Assembly: GCF_022346005.1 (NCBI RefSeq)
Contig: NZ_JAKRMY010000004.1
Location: forward strand, 1 to 64,000
Length of the DNA stretch: 64,000 nucleotides
Direction: 5' to 3'
DNA from: Corynebacterium sp. ACRPS
GTDB taxonomy: Bacteria; Actinomycetota; Actinomycetes; Mycobacteriales; Mycobacteriaceae
Notes under the pieces: generated by a model
Seen by the model: only the letters and a program-made list of their open reading frames with translations
The model's database searches: none
Told to the model about the DNA's origin: nothing
Position numbers and translations under genes: made by a program
Shown here: positions 7,234-16,955 of the stretch, piece after piece
Numbering within the stretch: position 1 is the stretch's first letter
Layout: each line of letters begins with the position of its first letter

Positions 7234-7266
7234 ATCCCGCCCAGCATTGCGCTGAGCGGGATTTTT
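7234..7266 (+). terminator. Rho-independent terminator, probably native to the tRNA gene
   Basis: ATCCCGCCCAGC pairs with GCTGAGCGGGAT (one mismatch) and is followed by TTTTT. Its position right after the tRNA 3' fragment suggests it originally terminated the chromosomal tRNA transcript. Confidence 0.8.
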
Positions 7267-7335
7267 CGTATACGCCACACAGCTCGAGTTCAGAGGGTTG
7301 CGGAAGATACAGGTTAAGCACAACGGGGACAGGAA

Positions 7336-7367
7336 AAGGGGCCTAGCCAATCAAGGCTAGGCCCCTT
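7336..7367. terminator. Bidirectional terminator after the aldehyde dehydrogenase
   Basis: A perfect 13-bp stem, AAGGGGCCTAGCC with GGCTAGGCCCCTT, and a six-base loop. The minus strand continues into TTTTCC, so it ends the leftward oxygenase-dehydrogenase operon. Confidence 0.85.
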
Positions 7368-7430
7368 CCCTACTGCACTCTATGCGCTCGCCGCAGGCTC
7401 AGGGAGCGCTGAGCGAGCGTCAACGAGTAA

Positions 7431-8804
7431 TTAGTCGTTGATGTAGAGGTACTGCTTGTTCACGAACTCGTCCAGTGCGAAGACGGAGAGCTCGCGGCCG
7501 AAGCCGGAGTTCTTAACGCCACCGAATGGCAGTACTGGGGAGAAGTACTGGCCCAGGTTGACGTGAATCATGCCGGTTTCGATCTGGTCAGCAACCTTGG
7601 TGGCGCGCTCGGTATCATCGGAGAAGACGGCACCGCCCAGGCCGTAGTTGGAGTTGTTGGCCAGCTCTACGGCTTCCTTCTCGGAGGAAACCTTGTAGAT
7701 CTCTGCTACTGGGCCGAAGAACTCTTCGTAGTAGGAGTCGGAACCGACGGGGACATCGGTAAGCACGGTCGGCTCGTAGTACGCAGCGGTCTCGTGCAGG
7801 TTACCGCCGGTGCGAACCTTAGCGCCGTTGTCCACAGCGGTCTTGACCTGCTTGTCCAAGTTCTCTGCTGCTTCGCGGGAGGACATTGGGTAGTACTGGT
7901 TCTCGCCCGGCTGGGTTGGGTCAGCCTGCTTCATGCCCTCAGCAATGCGGACCATTTCATCGACGAACTCGTCGTAGATGTCTTCCATGACGATGATGCG
8001 CTTGTTGGAGGTGCAAGCCTGGCCAACGTTTTCGATGCGCTTGACCCAAGCGTCCTCGGCAGCCTTGGTGATATCGGCTGCATCCAGGATGATGTAGGGG
8101 TCGGTGCTGCCAAGCTCCAGCACAACCTTCTTCAGGTTGCGGCCAGCGATCTCGGCCACGGCGGCACCGGCGCGCTCGGAACCGGTCAGGGATACGCCCT
8201 GGACGCGCTTGTCCCCGATGATCTCTTCAATCTGCTTGTGGTCGGCGTACACGTTGATGTACACGCCCTCTGGCAGGCCAGCCTCGCGGAAGATCTCCTC
8301 GATGGCTGCAGCGGACTTCGGGGTAATTTCGGCGTGCTTCAAGATGATGCAGTTGCCGTTCATCAGGTTCGGGCCGGCGAAGCGGGCGACCTGGTAGAAG
8401 GGGTAGTTCCACGGCATGATGCCCAGCAGGGTACCAATGGGCAGGCGGCGGAGGGTGGCCTTGCCGCCTGGCACGTCAACCGGCTGGTCCTTGTTGTGCT
8501 CTGGGGCGTTGTCTGCATAGAACTGCAGGATGTCGCCGGAGAAGTTAATTTCCCACTCGCCTTCTGGGGTGGACTTACCCATCTCCTGTGCGGCAATCTT
8601 GGATAGCTCGCCCTTGCGCTCCTTGAGCAGTTCCGCGGCGCGGGACACAATCTTGGCGCGCTCCTCAATTGGGGTCTCGCGCCAGGTCTGGAAAGCCTCG
8701 TTAGACTTAGCCAGAACCTCTTGGATCTGCTCATCGCTAAAGGTGTCGAATTTCTCTACTACTTCATTGGTAGCGGGGTTAGTTACCGCAAAATCCTTGG
8801 ACAT
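7431..8804 (-). CDS. NAD(P)-dependent aldehyde dehydrogenase (succinate-semialdehyde dehydrogenase-like)
   Basis: A 457-residue aldehyde dehydrogenase oxidising an aldehyde to the acid. Key residues are visible: Asn133 in MPWNYPF, Lys156 in ILKHAE, Glu230 in VLELGS (the family usually has ELGG) and catalytic Cys264 in VGQACTSNKR. The start is the ATG at 8804 with AAAGGGA eight bases upstream; an upstream in-frame extension has no such signal. It closes the leftward run of three MpaB-family oxygenases, 124 bp after the last, so its likely substrate is the aldehyde they release. The family resemblance to GabD enzymes does not fix the substrate. Confidence 0.88.
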   Translation of the reverse strand: MSKDFAVTNPATNEVVEKFDTFSDEQIQEVLAKSNEAFQTWRETPIEERAKIVSRAAELLKERKGELSKIAAQEMGKSTPEGEWEINFSGDILQFYADNAPEHNKDQPVDVPGGKATLRRLPIGTLLGIMPWNYPFYQVARFAGPNLMNGNCIILKHAEITPKSAAAIEEIFREAGLPEGVYINVYADHKQIEEIIGDKRVQGVSLTGSERAGAAVAEIAGRNLKKVVLELGSTDPYIILDAADITKAAEDAWVKRIENVGQACTSNKRIIVMEDIYDEFVDEMVRIAEGMKQADPTQPGENQYYPMSSREAAENLDKQVKTAVDNGAKVRTGGNLHETAAYYEPTVLTDVPVGSDSYYEEFFGPVAEIYKVSSEKEAVELANNSNYGLGGAVFSDDTERATKVADQIETGMIHVNLGQYFSPVLPFGGVKNSGFGRELSVFALDEFVNKQYLYIND

Positions 8805-8928
8805 TATTGGATCCCTTTCTAATTGGATTCTTGGAACTAATGTGGCGACGAACACAGTCTGTGTGCGCCTGCCACAAGAGTACTTAAAGTTCTAGTGACG
8901 TGTCACCCATGAAAGTGGGTAATTTGTT

Positions 8929-10134
8929 TTAGGAGGCCGCGACGACCGAGCCATCCTTCATCTTGATGCCCTCATCCTGCTTCATATAGGTGGCATCGCG
9001 GGTGAGCATCTGGCGCACCGCCTCCTCGTTCTTCTGGATTTCCGCTTCGAGCGCTTCCGAGTCTTGGCGGAGGAGGTCAAAGCGCTCCTGCACCAGCGGT
9101 GCCTCCATTTGCAGGATGGGGCGCATGACGGAGTCGGCCACGCCACAGGCATCGGCGACCTCATCGCCGTGAATGATGCGCACGTGCGCGGCGGTCCAGT
9201 CCGCCAAGGTGTCATCGGGCATGCCCGTGAGCTCCTTGGCGTTGACGACGAAGCCGTCCATGAGGGCATCAACAAGCTTGCGGGCCGATTCGTTGATCTC
9301 GCCGTCGACGGTGTGGATGGCATCCATGGTCTCCTGGGAGGCCTCTACCCCATCTTCGCCTTCGAAAAGGTCCGCGGAAATGCCCAGCATGCGCCCGGCA
9401 ATCTTCCACAGGTAGAACGCGTCTTTTTCTTCTTCTGCGGTAAGCTTCCAGCCCATGTTGCGCAGGCCAGCGTATGGAATGTAGGTGAAATCAAACCAGG
9501 TGCGCAGCATGTCGAACTCGCTGATCGGAGCACCGTAGTGGGAGTAATCCAGCTCCTTGCGGGTGTGCACACGCCGCACGTGGGCGTGGATGGCGCGCAC
9601 CATGCCGGTGTGAATGAAGCCTTCGCCGCCGGGTTGCAGCGCATTCGGCAGGTAGAGCGAATAGGTCCGGTTGGTGGTGTAGGCAAGGCGCTTGACGGCG
9701 CCATCGGTAAGCTCACCGGTGTTGACCAGCAAGTCCGCGATCGCTGGGGTGGAATAGGTGTGGACCAGCGAGCCCGGGCCCAGCGCCAGGCCGTGGCTAA
9801 GCGGCGGGATGGACAGGTAGACGCGGCGGCCGCGCTCCAGCTTTTCGGCGTCGATGCCGTCAAGTGCCTTGGTCATGTCCTCAATAAGGGCGGCAACCTC
9901 GGGGAAGGTGTCCTCGTTGGCGGTGCCGCGCGCGAGGGCATCGCGCAGGTTAGGCATGATTTCCTTGACGGTGTGGCCGCTGGTAAACAGCGCATCAGCC
10001 ACCGGGTCCATCTTCCAGAAAGCCTCGTGGTAGCGGTCTGCGCGCTCTTGGCCAAAGGTGGCGATGAATTCATCCTTATCGCCGCGGCCAGCAGGCCACT
10101 CGCCGACGGTACCTAGGGACATAGTGTTAGTCAT
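8929..10134 (-). CDS. MpaB/Lcp-like heme oxygenase (DUF2236), first type
   Basis: A 401-residue oxygenase of the MpaB / latex-clearing-protein family (DUF2236), which binds b-type heme and cleaves or oxidises isoprenoid double bonds in characterised members. The heme-region signature is GMVRAIHAHVRR at 178-188, with His183 or His185 as candidate ligand; the later WFDFTYIPYAGLRNMGW block is also typical. No signal peptide is visible, so it should be cytoplasmic. The start is the ATG at 10134, with AGAGGAG upstream, 34 bp after the second paralogue. It is the most divergent of the three copies. Confidence 0.82.
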   Translation of the reverse strand: MTNTMSLGTVGEWPAGRGDKDEFIATFGQERADRYHEAFWKMDPVADALFTSGHTVKEIMPNLRDALARGTANEDTFPEVAALIEDMTKALDGIDAEKLERGRRVYLSIPPLSHGLALGPGSLVHTYSTPAIADLLVNTGELTDGAVKRLAYTTNRTYSLYLPNALQPGGEGFIHTGMVRAIHAHVRRVHTRKELDYSHYGAPISEFDMLRTWFDFTYIPYAGLRNMGWKLTAEEEKDAFYLWKIAGRMLGISADLFEGEDGVEASQETMDAIHTVDGEINESARKLVDALMDGFVVNAKELTGMPDDTLADWTAAHVRIIHGDEVADACGVADSVMRPILQMEAPLVQERFDLLRQDSEALEAEIQKNEEAVRQMLTRDATYMKQDEGIKMKDGSVVAAS

Positions 10135-10168
10135 GGTGTTCTCCTCTGAGAATGTTATGGGGGATGGG

Positions 10169-11545
10169 TTAGCTGCGAGCTTCTTTAGAGTCATCGTGCA
10201 GCGTGTAATCGGATTTGGTCTCGGGCTCGTTTTTCGCGATGTGTGCCTTGATCACCGCGGTGACATCGGACCATGGCGGCTTATTCTTATTGGCGCGCTT
10301 AATCTTTGCCTTTTGCGCACCCGGCAGCTTGTCCCGCAGGCGCGCAACCTTGGCTTCTGCGCGCGCGGCACCCCGATACAGGATGGCCCACGGCTTGTAG
10401 TTCACCTTTTCCCAGCGCGTGCCCTTAACCATGAACTTGGTATCTTCCACGCCGCAAATGGTGGTCAGCGCACCAAGCGCCATCTTGGGAACCAGCGGGT
10501 GGATGGTTTCTAGAATGCTCATTAAGGCGGTGGCCACGCGCTCGTGATAGGTGGAGGAATACCCGCCATTGGCGTAGATATAATCCGTCATCTTGCGCAT
10601 TTCATCGCCAGTCTTGGGGATGAGGCGCTCTTCGGCGCCCATCATATAAAGGATGTATCCCCAGTACTGGGCCACATCGTCCCAATCCTGGCCGGAGTGC
10701 GGGCGGCCAAAGCGCTCGTCGATGGCCAACGGCATCATCCCGAACCAGCCCTCACCGGAGACCAGGAAGCTGGAGCCAATCGGCCGTCCGAATTCGTTGT
10801 AGTGCTCCTTGCCCCACATCTTTTCTAGGCCACGATTGGCCTGGGAATGCAGCAAGCGCACGCGCACGGCGGCCTTGCGACCTTCGCCGAAGCGGTCAAA
10901 GACGTCCTTTTTGCCCAAGTCAGTGAAGAATTGCGCCGTTTCAATGGAGCGCTGCATGGCCTTGAACTCGAACATGCCGGTCTCGCCCGTGGCCGCCGAT
11001 GTGCGGTCCTCCATCGTGGTGGCCCAGTATGCGAAGGCGATGGCCAGAACCTCTGAGGTGCGCGTGACGTTGTAATAGGCCACACGGCCGCGCTCTGCGG
11101 CCTCAAGATCCAGCCACTCCGGAATGCGGTCTACCTCTTTGAAGAAGTCCACCAGCTCCGACGCGGGGTCTTCTACCGTCTCGATGCCGTGGTTAAGCGC
11201 CTGCTCAAACTTGGCGCGCGATTCCTTGGCGCCATCACGGCGGAAGGCCTGCGCCAGCTTTTCACCGGTCTCATCGGTCTGCCACATGTGGTCATCAAGA
11301 AGCTTGGTTTGCAGGCTATCGTAGCCAGACCATTCATCTTCTACGGTGTGCCAGGAATCGAAGATATTGTGTCGCAGCTCGGACCAGCCTGGGGCCGCGG
11401 TGCGACGCTTCGGCGCCGGGCGCAGGTCCATGCCATCGCGGTAGAAGTAGCGGAAATCCTCATAGGGATTATCGGACATAGGCAGAACCTTTGGTTCCAC
11501 CTGCGACGTGTTGGCAGCCTCAGACGTATCTGTGGGAGCAGTCAT
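10169..11545 (-). CDS. MpaB/Lcp-like heme oxygenase (DUF2236), second copy
   Basis: A 458-residue paralogue in the same operon. The heme-region motif is AAVRVRLLHSQANRGLEK, His233 being the candidate ligand, followed by a GRPIGSSFLVSGEGWFG block. It is strikingly similar to the third copy along its whole length, including an identical N-terminal run (LPMSDNPYEDFRYFYRDGMD), so the two arose by recent tandem duplication. The C-terminus is Lys/Ala-rich and variable. It lies 58 bp after the third copy. The reaction is inferred from the family: O2-dependent cleavage or hydroxylation of an unsaturated lipid. Confidence 0.82.
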   Translation of the reverse strand: MTAPTDTSEAANTSQVEPKVLPMSDNPYEDFRYFYRDGMDLRPAPKRRTAAPGWSELRHNIFDSWHTVEDEWSGYDSLQTKLLDDHMWQTDETGEKLAQAFRRDGAKESRAKFEQALNHGIETVEDPASELVDFFKEVDRIPEWLDLEAAERGRVAYYNVTRTSEVLAIAFAYWATTMEDRTSAATGETGMFEFKAMQRSIETAQFFTDLGKKDVFDRFGEGRKAAVRVRLLHSQANRGLEKMWGKEHYNEFGRPIGSSFLVSGEGWFGMMPLAIDERFGRPHSGQDWDDVAQYWGYILYMMGAEERLIPKTGDEMRKMTDYIYANGGYSSTYHERVATALMSILETIHPLVPKMALGALTTICGVEDTKFMVKGTRWEKVNYKPWAILYRGAARAEAKVARLRDKLPGAQKAKIKRANKNKPPWSDVTAVIKAHIAKNEPETKSDYTLHDDSKEARS

Positions 11546-11603
11546 TGTATTTCATTCCCTTCCTTATTATTAGGCCTTGATAACTAGCTGTGGGGCGCAG
11601 CGG

Positions 11604-12962
11604 CTAGTTCCGGCGGGCTTCCTTGGAGTCATCGTGCAGGGTCCACTCGGCCTTGACGTCTGGCTCATGGTTGTTGATGTGCTCTTGCACTTCCTCCAAG
11701 GCATTGATCCACAGCGGGCGCCCTTGCGCGGCGTTGTGCTTCTTGTATTCCTCCGCGCCCGGCTTTTCATCGGCTTCGCGGGCTTCCTTTGCCTCTGCGC
11801 GCGCCTTGGCCTCAAAGTCTTTGGCTGCCTGAGAAAAGTCCATATCGGCCCAGCGGGTTCCTTCCACCATGAACTTGGTGTCTTCTTCTCCCACTAGCGT
11901 TGCCAGCGAACCCAACATTTCCAGCGGAAGGTCCGGGTTCATCTGCTCCACGATGGACATCAGTGCCGTGGCCACCCGCTGGTGGTACGTGGAAGAGCGC
12001 CCGCCGTTTGCGTAAATGAAATCGGTCATCTTGCGCATTTCATCGCCGGTCTTGGGGATGATGCGTTCTTCGCCGCCCATCATGTACAGCACATATGCCC
12101 AGTATTGGGCGACATCGTCCCAGTCCTGGCCGGAGTGCGGGCGCCCGAAAAGCTCGTCGATGGCCAGCGGCATGAGCGCGAACCAGCCTTCACCGGAGAC
12201 CAAAAAGCTAGAGCCAATCGGCCGGCCGAATTCGTTGTAGTGCTCCTTGCCCCAAAGCTTTTCCAGCCCGCGGTTAGCCTGGGCGTGCAGCAGGCGGACG
12301 TGGACTGCGGCCTTGCGGCCTTCGCCAAAGCGGTCGAATACGTCCTGTTTGCCCAAGTCCACGAAGAACTTGGAGGTCTCCAGCGCGCGCTGCATGGCCT
12401 TGAACTCAAACATGCCCGTCTCACCGGTGGCCGCAGAGGTGCGGTCTTCCATGGTGGTGGCCCAATAGCCAAAGTTGAAGGTGAGAAGGTCCGCGCTCGG
12501 GGTGGCGTTGTAGTAGGCAACGCGCCCGCGCTCGGCGGCTTCAAGGTCGATCCAGTCTGGGATGTTATCGACCTGCTCGAAGAAAGCCACCAATTCCGGC
12601 GATGGGTCCTCGACGGTCTCGATTCCTCCATTCAGCGCCTGCTCGAACTTTGTGCGCGATTCCTTGGCACCATCGCGGCGGAAAGATTCTGCTAACGCGG
12701 CACCCAGTTCATCAGTTTGCCACATGTGATCATCGAGCAAACGAGTCTGCTGGGTGTCGTAGCCTTCCCACTCGTCATGAACGGTGTGCCAGTGGTCAAA
12801 AATATTGTGGCGCAGGGTGGACCAGCCGGGTTTGTCCACGCGGCGCTTCGGCGCCGGGCGCAGGTCCATGCCATCGCGGTAGAAGTAGCGGAAATCCTCA
12901 TAGGGATTATCGGACATGGGCAGAACCTTAGGTTCAGTCCGAGTATCAGTAGGAGCAGTCAT
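11604..12962 (-). CDS. MpaB/Lcp-like heme oxygenase (DUF2236), third copy; operon head
   Basis: A 452-residue oxygenase and the first gene of the leftward operon. The heme-region motif is AAVHVRLLHAQANRGLEK (candidate ligand His226). It shares almost the whole sequence of the second copy but differs at the C-terminus (Ala/Lys/Glu-rich, then EEVQEHINNHEPDVK). The ATG at 12962 has GGAAAGG about 12 bases upstream. A promoter in the 400-bp gap shared with the divergent reductase must drive the operon; a palindromic operator candidate lies at 13228. Confidence 0.82.
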   Translation of the reverse strand: MTAPTDTRTEPKVLPMSDNPYEDFRYFYRDGMDLRPAPKRRVDKPGWSTLRHNIFDHWHTVHDEWEGYDTQQTRLLDDHMWQTDELGAALAESFRRDGAKESRTKFEQALNGGIETVEDPSPELVAFFEQVDNIPDWIDLEAAERGRVAYYNATPSADLLTFNFGYWATTMEDRTSAATGETGMFEFKAMQRALETSKFFVDLGKQDVFDRFGEGRKAAVHVRLLHAQANRGLEKLWGKEHYNEFGRPIGSSFLVSGEGWFALMPLAIDELFGRPHSGQDWDDVAQYWAYVLYMMGGEERIIPKTGDEMRKMTDFIYANGGRSSTYHQRVATALMSIVEQMNPDLPLEMLGSLATLVGEEDTKFMVEGTRWADMDFSQAAKDFEAKARAEAKEAREADEKPGAEEYKKHNAAQGRPLWINALEEVQEHINNHEPDVKAEWTLHDDSKEARRN

Positions 12963-13227
12963 GGGGAGTAAACAACCTTTCCAATCTTGGTGCCACACCA
13001 CACACGTGTCCTGTTTATGTGGCGTAGTTCACCATTTAGCTGTGCCCGTAAGCCTATAGAGACTTTGCTCGCGACCGCAATGAATTTTGAATCCAATTTT
13101 CTGGGAAATTTCTGGCCGCCAACGCCGCTACTACGCCCGCCTTCACAGCACCTATCCCCTCCTGCGCAAATAGCAAAAATGGCCATCTTGGCAGATTTTG
13201 CAAACCTTCTGCCTGCTCACCCCATAT

Positions 13228-13248
13228 AGGTGTACCAGCCGTACATCT
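13228..13248. promoter_or_regulatory. Operator-like inverted repeat in the oxygenase/reductase intergenic region
   Basis: AGGTGTAC, five bases, GTACATCT: a 21-bp dyad with one mismatch, in the 404-bp gap between the divergent oxygenase and reductase genes. The size suits a TetR- or GntR-type dimer. No regulator gene is adjacent. A second TGTACCA occurs at 13294-13300. Otherwise the gap is A/T-rich at its centre and holds no gene. Confidence 0.5.
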
Positions 13249-13366
13249 GTCCGCTATGCGAACGCATTTGTAACCTGTATCTCGCTCCAGGCTGTACCAT
13301 GATGTGCATTACATGCAGTTAATAGCCAAAGAACTACAGTCACGAAAGTGAGGTCTATTCACCCCT

Positions 13367-14419
13367 ATGCCTACTTCTCCTTCTCAACCCGCGCCCCAGC
13401 TTGCCGATGTCCCCTCCACCACCGCCACGGTGCACAACGTCACCGCCGTAGCCGATGACCTTTCGGTCATCGCGTTTTCACTGGACGGTGATGCTCCGCT
13501 CGCGGATTACTCCCCCGGCTGCCACGTCGATATCACCCTCCCGGGAGCCAACGGTGAGATGCTTACCCGCCAGTACTCGGTTTTTGAGCTGACCGGCATC
13601 TCCTCCCCTCCTGCCGGCCAACAGGAACGGCCAACGTATGGCGTCGCGGTAAAGCGCGAGGAAAACTCCACGGGTGGCTCGATTGCGATGCTCAAACTGC
13701 GCCACGGGGATAGTTTTAAGATCTCGCAGGCATTTAATAACTTCGAGCTCGTGGCAGACGCCGGCTACTACGTCTTGGTCGGCGCCGGAGTGGGCATTAC
13801 CCCTATGCTCTCTATGGCCCAATCCCTCGAGCGCGAGAACAAACCGTATATAGTGCTCTTTTTCGCGCGCGATAGCCACCACGCGGTGCTGCTCGAGCAA
13901 TTGCGCGAAACCTGCGGCGATAAACTCATCGAGGTCTTTGGCCGCCCGCGCGAGAAGCAAGCAGATATCTACCGGCACCTGCTGGGCCAGGCGCCAAAGG
14001 AGACGGCCTTTTATGTCTGCGGTCCGCAAGGATTTATGGATTCCGCCAAAGAAATCGCACTCGACTACCTGCCCGAGCACGCCTTTCACTGGGAGAACTT
14101 CCACCCCGATCTACAAGCGCTATCCGGTGAGAAAAACGCCGGGGCCGGCGACGGTCCGTTCGAAGTAGAATTTTGCGGAGAGACGGTAGAAATCCCAGAG
14201 AATAAGACGGTCCTAGAGGTCCTCGAGGATCTCGATCTGCCCGTAAAATCGCGCTGCCTGGAAGGAACGTGCAGCACCTGCCTGATGCGCGTGGTTGACG
14301 GCGAGCCAGACCACCGGGATTCCGTCTATGACGCGCAAATGTATGCCGAGGGCGCCTTCGCGCCATGCGTCTCCCGAGCACTAAGCCCCAAGCTCACCTT
14401 AGAGCGCTGGCGGCAATAA
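13367..14419 (+). CDS. PDR/VanB-type flavin reductase fused to a 2Fe-2S ferredoxin
   Basis: A 350-residue electron-transfer protein. Residues about 15-120 form the flavin-binding barrel (GEMLTRQYSVFEL, GGSIAMLKLRHGD) and 130-240 the NAD(P)-binding domain (VLVGAGVGITPMLSMA, YVCGPQGFMD). Residues 260-350 form a plant-type ferredoxin with Cys297, Cys302, Cys305 and Cys334. Such reductases pass electrons from NAD(P)H to an oxygenase partner. It is divergent from the MpaB-type oxygenases and is the obvious candidate partner, although characterised Lcp enzymes need no reductase. The start codon has only a distant GAGG. Confidence 0.87.
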   Translation: MPTSPSQPAPQLADVPSTTATVHNVTAVADDLSVIAFSLDGDAPLADYSPGCHVDITLPGANGEMLTRQYSVFELTGISSPPAGQQERPTYGVAVKREENSTGGSIAMLKLRHGDSFKISQAFNNFELVADAGYYVLVGAGVGITPMLSMAQSLERENKPYIVLFFARDSHHAVLLEQLRETCGDKLIEVFGRPREKQADIYRHLLGQAPKETAFYVCGPQGFMDSAKEIALDYLPEHAFHWENFHPDLQALSGEKNAGAGDGPFEVEFCGETVEIPENKTVLEVLEDLDLPVKSRCLEGTCSTCLMRVVDGEPDHRDSVYDAQMYAEGAFAPCVSRALSPKLTLERWRQ

Positions 14420-14459
14420 CCCTTCGCTCCGGTCCCAGCCGGGAGTGGGAGCGAAGGGG
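14420..14459. terminator. Hairpin between convergent genes
   Basis: CCCTTCGCTCC pairs with GGGAGCGAAGGG around a loop of about 16 bases, directly after the reductase stop codon. No clear T-run, so efficiency is uncertain. Confidence 0.6.
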
Positions 14460-14492
14460 AATAAAGGGGGTATCGGCAAGCGCGGCACAGCC

Positions 14493-15416
14493 CTAAAGGG
14501 CGCGCACCATAATCACGCCGATGATGACCAAGACCAGGCCGATGATGCGGTGGACCGGCGGCAGGCCGCGCTTGGCATTGCCCCAGCCCAGCGATTCAAT
14601 GACCTGGCCGCAAATGATTGAGCCCACCAGCGAGCCGATGACCGTCGTGCCAGTGCCGATCATGGGCGAAAGCGTCGCTCCACCAACCACAAAAAGCGCG
14701 CCGAGCACACCGCCGAGCCACATCCACCAGGGCCCAGGGGCGATACCGCTCAAAAGGGCACGGCGGGGTGCCTTCCAGCCCAGGGTGAGCAGGGCCAACA
14801 GGATCACGCCGACGCCCAGGGAAATGACGCTGGCGGGCATGGGGCTGTGCAACGCGCCTCCCAGGTAGCCGTTGACGGCGGTTTGGGTGGCAGAGCCCAT
14901 GCCGATGAGCACGCCGAAGACCCGCCACAGCCACAGCGAAAGCCCGGTGGCTTGCGCGCGCGTGGTGGCAGCGCCCCGGCCGATTTCTAGCACCAAGGCG
15001 ATGCCGCCCACCACGATGAGGGCGCCGAGGATGCGCAGCGGGCCGACGGGAACCAAGGGGGATTCGAAAAGGCCGGTCAGATCATAAATAAGGCCCATCG
15101 TCACCTGTCCCAGGATGGGAAGGATGACGGTTTCTACGCTGCCGATGCGCGGGAAGAGCAGGATATTTCCCACGATGAAGGCCACGCCCATAAAGCCGCC
15201 GAGCCACACCCACCACGGTTGCGCGGCCGCCAGCGCCAGGTCCGGTATCGCGTCACCGGTGACTATCAGCGCAAGGATGGCGGAGACGGCAAAGCCGATA
15301 ATGAAGGAGAAGAACCCGGCGGCGATGGGCGAGCCCACGGACTCGCGCAGTCGTGTATTAATGGCCGTTTGCGCCGGCACGATGGCGCCGACCAGCATGG
15401 CGGCAATAACCAACAT
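14493..15416 (-). CDS. DMT-family transporter, duplicated YdcZ/DUF606 domain
   Basis: A 307-residue integral membrane protein of two similar halves, each about five membrane segments, with the DUF606 (YdcZ) signature near each start: AIVPAQTAINTRLRE and then GSATQTAVNGYLGG. Each half also has an LLFPRIGSVETVILP / LSPMIGTGTTVIGS segment. The substrate is unknown for this family. The start is the ATG at 15416 with GGGGAAGGA upstream. It converges with the reductase and could export or import compounds for the catabolic block, but position is the only hint. Confidence 0.8.
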   Translation of the reverse strand: MLVIAAMLVGAIVPAQTAINTRLRESVGSPIAAGFFSFIIGFAVSAILALIVTGDAIPDLALAAAQPWWVWLGGFMGVAFIVGNILLFPRIGSVETVILPILGQVTMGLIYDLTGLFESPLVPVGPLRILGALIVVGGIALVLEIGRGAATTRAQATGLSLWLWRVFGVLIGMGSATQTAVNGYLGGALHSPMPASVISLGVGVILLALLTLGWKAPRRALLSGIAPGPWWMWLGGVLGALFVVGGATLSPMIGTGTTVIGSLVGSIICGQVIESLGWGNAKRGLPPVHRIIGLVLVIIGVIMVRAL

Positions 15417-15503
15417 TGTTTTTCCTTCCCCCACAGGTTTAGGTCTAAGCAAAGCCTGGAACCAGGCGTTAAATAGAGATGTAATTTTAGAGGCTTAAAA
15501 TGC

Positions 15504-15539
15504 AAAAAAGTGCAGGCCGGCAAAAGCGGAACCTGCACT
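15504..15539 (-). terminator. Terminator of the biotin-carboxylase operon
   Basis: On the minus strand AGTGCAGG, a 20-base loop, CCTGCACT, then TTTTTT. It lies just after the biotin carboxylase stop codon. Confidence 0.85.
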
Positions 15540-15561
15540 CTCTCGCTAGAAGGAGCCGAGT

Positions 15562-16938
<1,377 letters not shown>

Positions 16939-16955
16939 ATTTTCCTCCAGGTCGA

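Noticed and set aside
7563..8606. 347-codon plus-strand frame opposite the aldehyde dehydrogenase
   Set aside because: Antisense shadow of a strongly supported enzyme gene; no ribosome binding site and no recognisable family.
9064..10116. 350-codon plus-strand frame opposite the first oxygenase
   Set aside because: Antisense shadow in GC-rich DNA; the minus-strand gene has family motifs and operon context.
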